From Cyanobacteria bacterium TGS_CYA1 (GTDB lineage Bacteria > Cyanobacteriota > Vampirovibrionia > Obscuribacterales > Obscuribacteraceae), in assembly GCA_026129135.1 (NCBI GenBank), contig JAHCIQ010000004.1, forward strand, positions 1 through 64,000: DNA of 64,000 bases. The letters are read 5' to 3'. The translations under genes and the position numbers were made by a program. The notes beneath the pieces were generated by a model that saw only the letters and a program-made list of their open reading frames with translations, was not told where the DNA came from and ran no database searches. Shown one piece after another: positions 8,121 to 16,497 of the stretch; the stretch's first letter is position 1, and each line of letters begins with the position of its first letter.

Positions 8121-10964
8121 ATGCGAGTTAAGGCGCTTGACAAGTTTTTTAAAAACGTCAGCATCCGGATGCGGATGGTGCTTTTGTGTCTGGCAGTCGC
8201 TCTTCCGCTAGTAGCCTCGGGCAGTCTTTTCCTTTTCAAACAATATGATTTCATTCAGAAAGAAACTCTTCGTTCGACTTCTTTCAAGGCAGGCATCGGC
8301 TCGCGCTCGATGAGTCAGTGGATTCAAGCGCAAATGAGTTCAGTAAGTGCAGTCAGCGCTATGGAAAGCTTGTCTAACAGTCTGTCCAGTCACGACGCCA
8401 ATTGCACCGCGATTAAAACAGCTCTTGCTCTGCACAAAGACTGGAGCGAAATGGCATTGCTCGATTTAAGCGGCAAGCCAGTATCGGTTGCTGCTAATCA
8501 AGGAACCGTTTTGAAATCAGTTACCGCCACTTTCAGCGCAGAGCAAAAAACTATTTTGAAACAGGTCGAAAAGACCAAACGTCCGCAAATATCATCCTTT
8601 ATATATTCTCCCTGGACTCAAAAACCTGCATTGGCAGTGGTGGCTCCAGTGATGAAAGGTCAAAGCAACGAATTGTCTGGATTCATTGTGGCAAGCGTGA
8701 AACCAGAATCTGTCCTTAACCTTTTTGCCGGATTGCAGAGACTCGAAGGCACTGTCATCACTGTTGTAGACAACAAAAAGAGAGTGGTTGCCCGGACACT
8801 AGAAAATCAATTTTGGCAAGGCAAAGATTTTTCGCAGTCGCGCTGTGTGCTCGCATCTAAAAATACTAAGAGCGGAACGCTCGAAACTGTCGGAATTGCA
8901 GACAAGATTGCTCGCACTTATGCCTTTGATGCAGTCGAGCCTTATAACTGGCTGCTTCTTGTAGGTGTGCCAAGTCCTTCTGTTTTTGGACAGTCGTATC
9001 ACTGGCTACACATAATGATTTTGATGAGCGCTCTTGCTATTGGCACTTCGCTTGGTCTTGCTTATCTCTTCACTAAAGAGATAAACAGAACAGTCAACTC
9101 ACTTGCCAAAGCAGCAAAAGCAATTGGCGAAGGCAATTTCAGAGCTAGAGTCGCGGTCACGACTAATGACGAACTTGGAACACTTGCCAGATCTTTTAAT
9201 AGTATGGCAAGCACTCTGCATTCGGACAAAGAGCAGAAGCTCATGGTTCAACATATTTCACGTGCGGTAAGACAATCTTTGAGTTTGACCGAAACGCTCG
9301 ATACCACTGTTCGTGAGCTTGGCAAAAATTTGAACGCAAGCAGATGCTGTCTTGCCTTGCTCGAAACAAGCTCGATGGGAATTGCAGACGACGAGCTCTT
9401 GTTCGACCATACCTGGTGGAATTCAGAAGCGGGTGGCGTGCCGCTGCAAAAATTGACTGTACCTATGCCTAAATTCAGTCTGCTTCGGACCATAATCGAG
9501 CAAGGCGAAGTATCATCTATAGATCTAATCAACGGCCAGGAACGTTTCAGACCTGTGCTCATTCGCGGTGACGACTGGAATTCGGTGCGTTCGCTCATTG
9601 CCTGTCCTATCACCACAGAACATGGACCACTGGGAATTATTCTAGTGCAACAGTGTGACCGTCTTCGTGTCTGGTCGCAGACCGAACTCGAGCTGGTCGA
9701 AGCAGTTGCAGGTCAGGTTTCGGTTGCTGTAAAACACGCTCAGTTGTATGAACGTTCCAAAAATATGGTCGAGCAGGAAGTGCTCATCAATCAGATTGTA
9801 AAATCGGTGCGCAGCTCGCTTGATCTAAACGTCATTTTGAATACTTCGACTAAAGAGTTGTTGCGGGCAATGAACGTAGACCGCGTTCAAATAATTCAGC
9901 CTCGCTCGGAAGAGCCGCTTGTAGTCACGCACGAGTTCACAAAAGAGGGGCTCGAGCCGTGTCTTGATAAATGTATTTATCCAGAAAATCTGGACTTCTC
10001 GCCCAATCAACAAAATGGCGTATCCATCCGCAATACCGTACTTGGTATCAACTTGGAAGCTTTGCTTTCTGAATCGAACGATGTCGAAGTCACTGTTCAA
10101 ACAGACCAATCGACCACTATGCAGGAAATTCCGATAGCAGTAATTCACGACACTGCTCAGGATAGCCGTTGTATTCCGTTTAAACAATTTATCGATCTGG
10201 TTGGAGCAAAGTCGCTTGTAGCAGCTCCACTTTCAAATGAAAATAGATTGCTTGGTCTGCTCATGGTCCAGCAATGTGAAAAAACTAGAGAATGGACTCA
10301 GAGCGAAGTCCAGCTTGTAATGGCAATCGCCGACCAGTTGGCGATGGCAGTAACTCACGCGCATCTGTTCGCGCAAGTCCATCACCAGTCTATTACCGAT
10401 GGTCTTACCGGTCTCTATAACCACGTTTATTTCAAAAAACGTCTCGATGAGGAGCTTCGTCTGGCAAACAGAAAAGGTACACATTGCTCGCTCATTATGA
10501 TCGACTTAGACAAGCTCAAGCATATAAACGATAATTTCGGTCACCCTGTTGGAGACGCTGCAATTCGTCAGATTGGTGCCATCCTTAACACCAGCCTGCG
10601 TTCTGGTGACACTGCCGCTCGTTATGGTGGCGAAGAATTTGGTGTCATTCTGCCTGAAACATCGCTTGCCGAAGCCGCGATGATCGCAGGTCGTCTGTGC
10701 AACAGAATCAGACAAAGTCATATTCCAGGACTTGGACAAATCACAGCATCGCTTGGAACATCGACATTCCCGCATAATGCACGCACCACTGCCGAGTTGA
10801 TTGAAACAGCAGACAAAGCACTTTATGTAGCGAAGAATGGTGGCAGAAACCAGGCAAGAACATTCGATGAATTGTGCAAACTGGATCCAGCCAAATATGG
10901 TGGCATTCAAAATCAAAACGACGTAGCAATCCCGGCCATAAATGAATCGCCTGGCGCTCTTTGA
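8121..10964 (+). CDS. Membrane diguanylate cyclase: sensor-HAMP-GAF-GAF-GGDEF
   Basis: The 947-residue protein has a first membrane segment at about 19-39, an extracytoplasmic Cache-like sensor (about 40-290), a second membrane segment (about 295-318) and a HAMP domain (about 320-370). Two GAF-type domains follow (about 385-545 and 560-760), then a GGDEF domain (about 775-930). The active-site motif GGEEF is at 836-840. A canonical RxxD product-inhibition site is at 827-830, exactly five residues upstream. It should make cyclic di-GMP from two GTP in response to external and cytoplasmic signals. The HAD gene overlaps its 3' end by 23 bases. Confidence 0.93.
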   Translation: MRVKALDKFFKNVSIRMRMVLLCLAVALPLVASGSLFLFKQYDFIQKETLRSTSFKAGIGSRSMSQWIQAQMSSVSAVSAMESLSNSLSSHDANCTAIKTALALHKDWSEMALLDLSGKPVSVAANQGTVLKSVTATFSAEQKTILKQVEKTKRPQISSFIYSPWTQKPALAVVAPVMKGQSNELSGFIVASVKPESVLNLFAGLQRLEGTVITVVDNKKRVVARTLENQFWQGKDFSQSRCVLASKNTKSGTLETVGIADKIARTYAFDAVEPYNWLLLVGVPSPSVFGQSYHWLHIMILMSALAIGTSLGLAYLFTKEINRTVNSLAKAAKAIGEGNFRARVAVTTNDELGTLARSFNSMASTLHSDKEQKLMVQHISRAVRQSLSLTETLDTTVRELGKNLNASRCCLALLETSSMGIADDELLFDHTWWNSEAGGVPLQKLTVPMPKFSLLRTIIEQGEVSSIDLINGQERFRPVLIRGDDWNSVRSLIACPITTEHGPLGIILVQQCDRLRVWSQTELELVEAVAGQVSVAVKHAQLYERSKNMVEQEVLINQIVKSVRSSLDLNVILNTSTKELLRAMNVDRVQIIQPRSEEPLVVTHEFTKEGLEPCLDKCIYPENLDFSPNQQNGVSIRNTVLGINLEALLSESNDVEVTVQTDQSTTMQEIPIAVIHDTAQDSRCIPFKQFIDLVGAKSLVAAPLSNENRLLGLLMVQQCEKTREWTQSEVQLVMAIADQLAMAVTHAHLFAQVHHQSITDGLTGLYNHVYFKKRLDEELRLANRKGTHCSLIMIDLDKLKHINDNFGHPVGDAAIRQIGAILNTSLRSGDTAARYGGEEFGVILPETSLAEAAMIAGRLCNRIRQSHIPGLGQITASLGTSTFPHNARTTAELIETADKALYVAKNGGRNQARTFDELCKLDPAKYGGIQNQNDVAIPAINESPGAL

Positions 10965-11637
10965 TATAGACGAAACACTCATCTACACCGATGGTGCAGG
11001 AAGGCGCGCCATTGGACGAGCTTTGATGGAAAAATTCCAGGTGGATGCAAGCAAGCTTTCGGTAAGCATGTCTGGAAAAACCGACCCGCAAATTTTGCGT
11101 GAAATGCTCGAGCTTGCCAAACGCCCTCCCGATGCCGATAACGATAAAGTTCGCGAGCAGGAAATGTACGAACTCTATATCGAACTGCTGGAAGAAGAAT
11201 TGAAGAAAGACGGTCGATATGTCATTCATAAGGGTATTCCCGAACTTTTGCATTTACTAGACGATCATAATCACGTTCAAATGGGACTGCTCACAGGTAA
11301 TATCGAGCGTGGTGCCAAACTGAAACTGGACCGCTTCGACCTCTGGAAATTTTTCCCTATTGGCGCTTATGGTTCGGATTCGGCAAACAGAATGGATTTG
11401 CCTGCAATAGCTACAAAACGTGCCGAAGAACATTATGGCACCACTTTTGCACCACATGAGGTGGCGGTTATTGGCGATAGCATTTATGATGTTATGTGCG
11501 CCAAGCATTTTGGTGCAGTAAGTATCGCAGTCAATACTGGTGTCACTACCCGCGAAGCTTTGTTGGAACAGAAGCCAGATTATTTATTCGACTCGCTTGA
11601 GGACATAAATGCCGTACTTGAGGCTATACTTAAATGA
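10942..11637 (+). CDS. HAD-superfamily phosphatase (phosphoglycolate phosphatase-like)
   Basis: The 231-residue protein shows the HAD motifs: motif I DIDET at residues 8-12 (nucleophile Asp8, Asp10), motif II LLTGN near 117, and motif IV IGDSIYDV near 175. The size and helical cap between motifs I and II suggest a subclass I small-molecule phosphatase, such as the phosphoglycolate phosphatase group. The substrate cannot be read from sequence. Its start lies inside the 3' end of the cyclase gene, and its stop overlaps the next gene, so the three are probably co-translated. Confidence 0.88.
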   Translation: MNRLALFDIDETLIYTDGAGRRAIGRALMEKFQVDASKLSVSMSGKTDPQILREMLELAKRPPDADNDKVREQEMYELYIELLEEELKKDGRYVIHKGIPELLHLLDDHNHVQMGLLTGNIERGAKLKLDRFDLWKFFPIGAYGSDSANRMDLPAIATKRAEEHYGTTFAPHEVAVIGDSIYDVMCAKHFGAVSIAVNTGVTTREALLEQKPDYLFDSLEDINAVLEAILK

Positions 11638-12929
11638 TGCCAAAAATCTTCAGTCTTTTACTTGCTTTATCATTTTGCCTGCCTGTAAGCGCCCAGCGAA
11701 ACACATTCGACTGGGAAGAAAGCGACGACAATAATAAAACAGGGCAGACTCAATCCACTCAATCCACTCAATCTGTGCAGTCCAGACCGGCTGCTGCAGC
11801 CGAGAGTGCAAAAGAGGAGTCGTTGTCAGGCAAGGTTGAATCTCAAGGCTCAGCAGTCGCAGCCAGGGCAAAAACTCCGATGCTTTTTGGTCGAATCGAC
11901 CAGATTGCTTCAGAAGCAAACGTTTCGTTTCCTCCGCTCAAAATGGAAACTGCAAAGCTCGATAAAAGTGCTGAATCCAAACCGCTACAAGCACAAGTGA
12001 GTGAATCTCGATTTTCAGGACATATCACTTCTTCGTTTCCAATGGATTTTTCTGGTAACTGGGGCGGTTCTATAAAGGTCTGGCGTTTTAGCACGAGCGG
12101 TGCTTCCATGCAGGAAGACGCGGCTGAGACTTCTAAGCTTGAAAAAATTCTGCAACCAGGTCGTGAGGGCACAGTCAATTTCGCTTTCGAACATTCGGCT
12201 AGTGGTGGCATCACACTAGAGCCTACTGTAGTCAAAATGATGATTCCGGCAAGCGAAAGCTATGGTATGAGCAAACTTGCAGGACAGATGGGTCTCACTT
12301 CGCAAATGATGCAAATGGTATCGTCGGCGATGTCCAGTACGCAAATTCCAGTTTTCTTGCATTTTGGTGAAGTTTCAACTTCGGGCAATAACGAAGTCGG
12401 TGTTTCTGGAAATCAGATTCAGCAGCACGTAGTCAAAAACGAAATTAGACAGCTAGCGCCAAATGTCATCGAGCAACAGATAATTACGCGCGATGCTTCA
12501 GAAATGGCAAATGGAGCCAGACGCGAAGGCTATACAGAAAGCGATATAAGATTCACTCAGCAAAGCTCGGGCGCCATGTATGTGCTTGCTGCGTCGGTCG
12601 ACTACGGATCGCGTGGCGAATTTTTGCGCAAACTTATTATGTACGGCAATGTTTATCGCGGTCATGTCATGGACACGAGCCCGTCTTCCTACAATTTATC
12701 GAGCATGATGAGTCAGGCTATGGGTAGAAATGGCGGTGCTGGGTATGGCATGTCGCCGCAGGGCGGTTCGTACAATAATATGTCGCAACTTGGAAACCTG
12801 ATGAATCAGTATGGTGTAAGCTCGAATTCAGGCTCTTACCCGCAAACGGGCGGAGCTAACATGGGCTCCTATTTACAAGGCTTCTCGCAGGCAATAAACA
12901 GTCTTAACGCGATGCCGAATCAGTACTAA
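11634..12929 (+). CDS. Exported protein, unknown, low-complexity ends
   Basis: The 431-residue protein begins with a clear signal peptide (hydrophobic residues about 6-17, then VSAQ). A Ser/Gln/Thr-rich linker contains QSTQSTQS repeats, a central beta-rich region (about 125-360) includes MDFSGNWGGSIKVW, and the tail is rich in Gly, Ser, Asn, Gln and Met. It overlaps the HAD stop by four bases (ATGA), so it belongs to that operon. I do not recognise a family. The sequence suggests an envelope-associated or secreted protein. Confidence 0.8.
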   Translation: MMPKIFSLLLALSFCLPVSAQRNTFDWEESDDNNKTGQTQSTQSTQSVQSRPAAAAESAKEESLSGKVESQGSAVAARAKTPMLFGRIDQIASEANVSFPPLKMETAKLDKSAESKPLQAQVSESRFSGHITSSFPMDFSGNWGGSIKVWRFSTSGASMQEDAAETSKLEKILQPGREGTVNFAFEHSASGGITLEPTVVKMMIPASESYGMSKLAGQMGLTSQMMQMVSSAMSSTQIPVFLHFGEVSTSGNNEVGVSGNQIQQHVVKNEIRQLAPNVIEQQIITRDASEMANGARREGYTESDIRFTQQSSGAMYVLAASVDYGSRGEFLRKLIMYGNVYRGHVMDTSPSSYNLSSMMSQAMGRNGGAGYGMSPQGGSYNNMSQLGNLMNQYGVSSNSGSYPQTGGANMGSYLQGFSQAINSLNAMPNQY

Positions 12930-13023
12930 AGAGAGTCAACTTTAGAAAAATCTGATATCCTATGAGCCGTCTCTGGGTAAGACAGTAAGGCGTGGTCTAC
13001 GCGCGTTTCATAAGGGGTAATAT

Positions 13024-13632
13024 ATGTTGTCAAGATCGCTCAAGGTAAGTCTTCTTCTTTCGGTCGCTCTCTGTTCGTTCAATCTCGCTCAAGCAGAAGA
13101 GTCATCGACAACGGTAACCACGACCACCACTTCGTCTTCGTCAACTACCACTGTCGAAAAATCTCCAACCTTGGCTGAGATGGAAGGTCATCGTCACAAA
13201 ATGCGTGACGATTTGATGACCCCCTCACTCAAGGGTCTTCGTGGAATTTCGTTTGGTATCCCCGGACACTACGGCGATGCTACCGCTGAGCAAACTGCTT
13301 TGAACAAGCTCAAACAATTGCCTATTCCAGTTTCTAAAATCATCGATTTGAAACATGCAGAATCTAAGCCTGTTGATGCAATCTTGCAAGTGAAAGTACT
13401 CGAGACAGGTTCTGACTGCAGACTGGTCGAACTGAGCTTGACCCAGTGGACAAAAATCATGCGCAACGGACAGGAAGTGAAGTCTGTGACATACAGCGAT
13501 CAGACTGTAACTCACAAGAACACCGTCAATGATACCATCGGTAAAATGGTCAATCAGTTCGTGCTCGACTTCATGAAAGCTAATCATCAGCAAACCACTG
13601 TGACTGAAGGCAAGTCGAACAAGAAGTCGTAG
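13024..13632 (+). CDS. Exported protein, unknown, Thr/Ser-rich N-terminus
   Basis: The 202-residue protein has a signal peptide (about 1-25, ending AQAEE) and then a Thr/Ser homopolymeric stretch of about 20 residues. The folded-looking domain (about 45-190) includes VDAILQVKVLETGSDCRL. AAGGGG seven bases before ATG 13024 supports the start. I find no known motif. A periplasmic or surface protein is the simplest reading. Confidence 0.78.
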   Translation: MLSRSLKVSLLLSVALCSFNLAQAEESSTTVTTTTTSSSSTTTVEKSPTLAEMEGHRHKMRDDLMTPSLKGLRGISFGIPGHYGDATAEQTALNKLKQLPIPVSKIIDLKHAESKPVDAILQVKVLETGSDCRLVELSLTQWTKIMRNGQEVKSVTYSDQTVTHKNTVNDTIGKMVNQFVLDFMKANHQQTTVTEGKSNKKS

Positions 13633-13641
13633 CCTGATGCT

Positions 13642-15594
13642 ATGCCTATAATCCACTACAACACAAGGTCTACTTCAGAAGCTCTTGCAGACAAAGTAAG
13701 CATTACTTACAGTCAGTTTGATCAAATTGCTGAAGAGGCTGAAAAAAAGTCTAAAGAAGATTATGAAGCGTATGAAACAGATCTAGTTAATTTCGCGCGA
13801 CTGGGAAATCTTTATATTGGTGGAATATTAACAATCCTGGTACTTGCGATTGTTTTTTGTATTCAGCATATCCATGGATATGGAGGTACAAAACTAACTT
13901 TGATTCTGGGGATTTTGATTCTTGGAATTATTGGTTCGCTCTTCGTCAAAAGTCAAAAACCCGAAGGTATTGAATTGAAGAGAGAACAGTATCCAAAACT
14001 GTTCTCTTTGATTGATGATATTTCTTCCAAAGTGAATGCTCAGGCTGACGTTGTTTTATTGACTGACGACTATAATGCCGCTGTTGTTCAAATTCCTAAA
14101 GCGGGATTTTTTGGTGGCAGCACCAATTATTTGATTTTGGGACTGCCATTCATGATGGCGCAGGACGACAAGCAATTTATTGCGACTGTCGCGCACGAAT
14201 TCGGGCACTTGAGCAATAATCACAGCGAAACCAGCAGATGGATTTATAACATTCATGTGCGCTGGAGTAATCTGCTTAAAAATCTGGACGAGAAAAATAT
14301 TCTTTTTCGCCCCTTTTTCGCTTGGTATATTCCCCGGTTAAGTGCTAAATCGCTTGTGATGAATCGTAAGCACGAACTTGAAGCCGACCAATTTGCCATT
14401 GATCTTGCAGGTATCGAAGCGAATGCACAATCTCTTGTAGTGTGCGATTTGAGAGCTCACGGTTATTACAAAGCGAGTGAAGAGGTTTTTAAACTAGCGC
14501 GCTATTCAGAACAACCTCCTAATGATGTTTATTTACAACTGCAACAAGGAATGAATACAATTCCCACTCACGAGCTTAGAAAATGGCTTCTAGAGGCGCT
14601 CGAACACGAAGGGACTAAAGGTGATACCCACCCTCCACTCAAGGCCCGTCTTGAGTATGGTAAAAGCCTGGACTATTATCAAAACATTTCAGATGAGGAA
14701 TTAGTGAGTTTGTGTGCTCCCTTGCCGACCGGAGAATCGAGTGCTGAAATTTATCTTGGTGACGAATTAAAAGATTTGATAGCTTACATGAGTAAGACCT
14801 GGTACGAGAGCCAGAAGGAAATTTGGGCTCACAAACATCAGAATCTAAAAGAGATGGAAAATTTTCTTGGCGAATTGAACGAGAAATCTAAAAAAGAAGA
14901 ACTGACTCTTGATGAAATGCGAGCAAAAGCGAATATTTTGAGTGATTTATCCGAGAAAGAGCTTTCGCTTGCAGTTCGACATGAGATCTTACAAAGAGAG
15001 CCGAATTGTCCGTTTTCAAATTATGAGATTGGTCGTTATCTGGTCGAGAACAAAATCGAATCGCATAAAAATGTAGATGCTTCCAACTATTTGCTCAGAA
15101 GTTGTCGCTATAATCTGCTTCTCGCTGAAAGCGCGCAACAAATTGCAATTCAGCATTTCAGCCAACATAAGCGCGAAAATGAAATAGATGGACTTAAGGC
15201 CTTAAAAGAAGAGATTGACCAGGCTTTCAAAGAAAGAGCTTCGATCAAAGATACCGATGAATTTTTAGAACACGAATTAGACAATGAGACTAGAGAGATT
15301 TTGGTCAATTGGGTGGGGCAGATCAACGAGATCAGAGCGCTTCATCTGGTCCGAAAAAAAATGACTATGTTTCCAGAATCGCATCACTACATAATCAGTT
15401 TAAATGTAGATGGGATTTCTTCAGAAGATTTACCCGATTTCGGAAAAGGAATTCTTGAGAATTCGCACTTTCTCGGTTATACCAGGTCGGTTTTTATAGT
15501 TGATACCTGGAATTTGAAATTAGACAAAAAAATTCGAGCCGTTCCAAATTCGCTTATAGTAAAGCGCGATGGCAAAGGATTAGTAACAGGTTAA
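13642..15594 (+). CDS. Membrane M48-family zinc peptidase
   Basis: The 650-residue protein has two adjacent membrane segments (about 57-76 and 84-102). The catalytic HEFGH at 185-189 and the downstream ExExD signature (Glu245, Glu247, Asp249) are arranged as in HtpX/Ste24 (M48) peptidases. The C-terminal 300 residues are helical and acidic, with no obvious domain, and may be a regulatory or adaptor region. M48 enzymes clip misfolded or specific membrane proteins on the cytoplasmic side. The gene starts nine bases after the previous stop and is convergent with the next. Confidence 0.88.
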   Translation: MPIIHYNTRSTSEALADKVSITYSQFDQIAEEAEKKSKEDYEAYETDLVNFARLGNLYIGGILTILVLAIVFCIQHIHGYGGTKLTLILGILILGIIGSLFVKSQKPEGIELKREQYPKLFSLIDDISSKVNAQADVVLLTDDYNAAVVQIPKAGFFGGSTNYLILGLPFMMAQDDKQFIATVAHEFGHLSNNHSETSRWIYNIHVRWSNLLKNLDEKNILFRPFFAWYIPRLSAKSLVMNRKHELEADQFAIDLAGIEANAQSLVVCDLRAHGYYKASEEVFKLARYSEQPPNDVYLQLQQGMNTIPTHELRKWLLEALEHEGTKGDTHPPLKARLEYGKSLDYYQNISDEELVSLCAPLPTGESSAEIYLGDELKDLIAYMSKTWYESQKEIWAHKHQNLKEMENFLGELNEKSKKEELTLDEMRAKANILSDLSEKELSLAVRHEILQREPNCPFSNYEIGRYLVENKIESHKNVDASNYLLRSCRYNLLLAESAQQIAIQHFSQHKRENEIDGLKALKEEIDQAFKERASIKDTDEFLEHELDNETREILVNWVGQINEIRALHLVRKKMTMFPESHHYIISLNVDGISSEDLPDFGKGILENSHFLGYTRSVFIVDTWNLKLDKKIRAVPNSLIVKRDGKGLVTG

Positions 15595-15606
15595 ATTCGA
15601 AGCTGC

Positions 15607-15626
15607 GTCAAGCGAAGTTACTTGAC
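15607..15626. terminator. Weak hairpin between convergent genes
   Basis: GTCAAG (15607-15612) and CTTGAC (15621-15626) form a 6-bp stem with an eight-base loop, followed on the plus strand by CCCTTTT. It lies between the M48 peptidase stop and the last codons of the minus-strand SnoaL-like gene. It could act as a modest terminator. Confidence 0.3.
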
Positions 15627-16154
15627 CCTTTTCCAGTCGCCGCCACAGTAGTGGAGCTTTTTCCACTCACCATCGCGTTTTACAAATACATCAGTTACGT
15701 GTGATTCGAAAATGGCAGGATTAACACCGCCAACTTCCTTTTTCAGTACGAATGTAACTACTGCCTTGTCACCGTTTATTTTTGCAAAAGGCTGATCGAT
15801 AGTGAATGAAATTGCTGGAACTTTAAGTCTCTTTTCTTCAGCGGCAATTTTGGCTTTGACGTTTGCGATGATATTTTCTCTTCCGACCACAGTTTTCTTG
15901 GTGCAGACATCATAGGTGGTGCAATTCTCATCGAGATATTTTGCAAGCTCTACATAGTCTTTGTCTGCAACAGCTTTGGTCGTCGCTTTCAATACGGCAA
16001 TTATAGTATCGCAAGTGTTTTCCATTGGTTGAGAACAGCTAATGGCGCAGGTCGAAGATTTTTGATTGTCACTTAGTAGCTCACCAGCGATTGCGGGGCT
16101 AGCAGTAGATAGAAATAAGAGACTCAAAAGCAGATTTGTGATTGTGTTTTTCAT
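15618..16154 (-). CDS. Exported NTF2/SnoaL-like domain protein
   Basis: From the ATG at 16154 the product is 178 residues, with a signal peptide ending near SPAIA and then a cysteine-containing spacer. An alpha+beta domain follows (about 50-178), containing the VADKDYVELAKYLDENC helix and the VTDVFVKRDGEWKKLHYC strand pair typical of SnoaL/DUF4440 (NTF2-like) folds. I chose this start over an upstream ATG because GAGGAA precedes it. Such proteins bind or turn over small ligands. No specific function can be assigned. It lies two bases after the gene upstream on the same strand. Confidence 0.8.
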   Translation of the reverse strand: MKNTITNLLLSLLFLSTASPAIAGELLSDNQKSSTCAISCSQPMENTCDTIIAVLKATTKAVADKDYVELAKYLDENCTTYDVCTKKTVVGRENIIANVKAKIAAEEKRLKVPAISFTIDQPFAKINGDKAVVTFVLKKEVGGVNPAIFESHVTDVFVKRDGEWKKLHYCGGDWKRVK

Positions 16155-16155
16155 C

Positions 16156-16446
16156 TTATCTTCCTCTAAGAGCTGCATCAACGCTGCTCAAAGCGTGGTC
16201 TGTATCGCGTAAGTAAGCACGCAAGCGGTCCATTTCGGATTGTAGACTGGCTACTTGACCAGCTTTTTTGTCTATAGCCTCTTCGATATCGGCTCTTTGT
16301 CTCAGTAAAGCGTCACGCGTGGATTTTAAATCCGATTCCACCCCACTGCTATGAGCATTTACGCTGGATAGAGAAAAGGTTATAAAGACAGAAAGCAGTA
16401 ACGAAAAGCCCGTCCAAGCTATTAATTGTGACTTCTTTCCACTCAT
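16156..16446 (-). CDS. Small exported coiled-coil protein
   Basis: The 96-residue protein has an N-terminal signal/anchor segment (about 9-31). A predicted coiled coil follows (about 38-92), with heptad-like spacing in the AIDKKAGQVASLQSEMDRLRA region. It is immediately upstream of the SnoaL-like gene and likely co-transcribed. There is no recognisable family. Confidence 0.65.
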   Translation of the reverse strand: MSGKKSQLIAWTGFSLLLSVFITFSLSSVNAHSSGVESDLKSTRDALLRQRADIEEAIDKKAGQVASLQSEMDRLRAYLRDTDHALSSVDAALRGR

Positions 16447-16497
16447 TATGCAACCTCATAACTGCCAGGAGTTAGTGTTATTCAAGCCTACGACAAA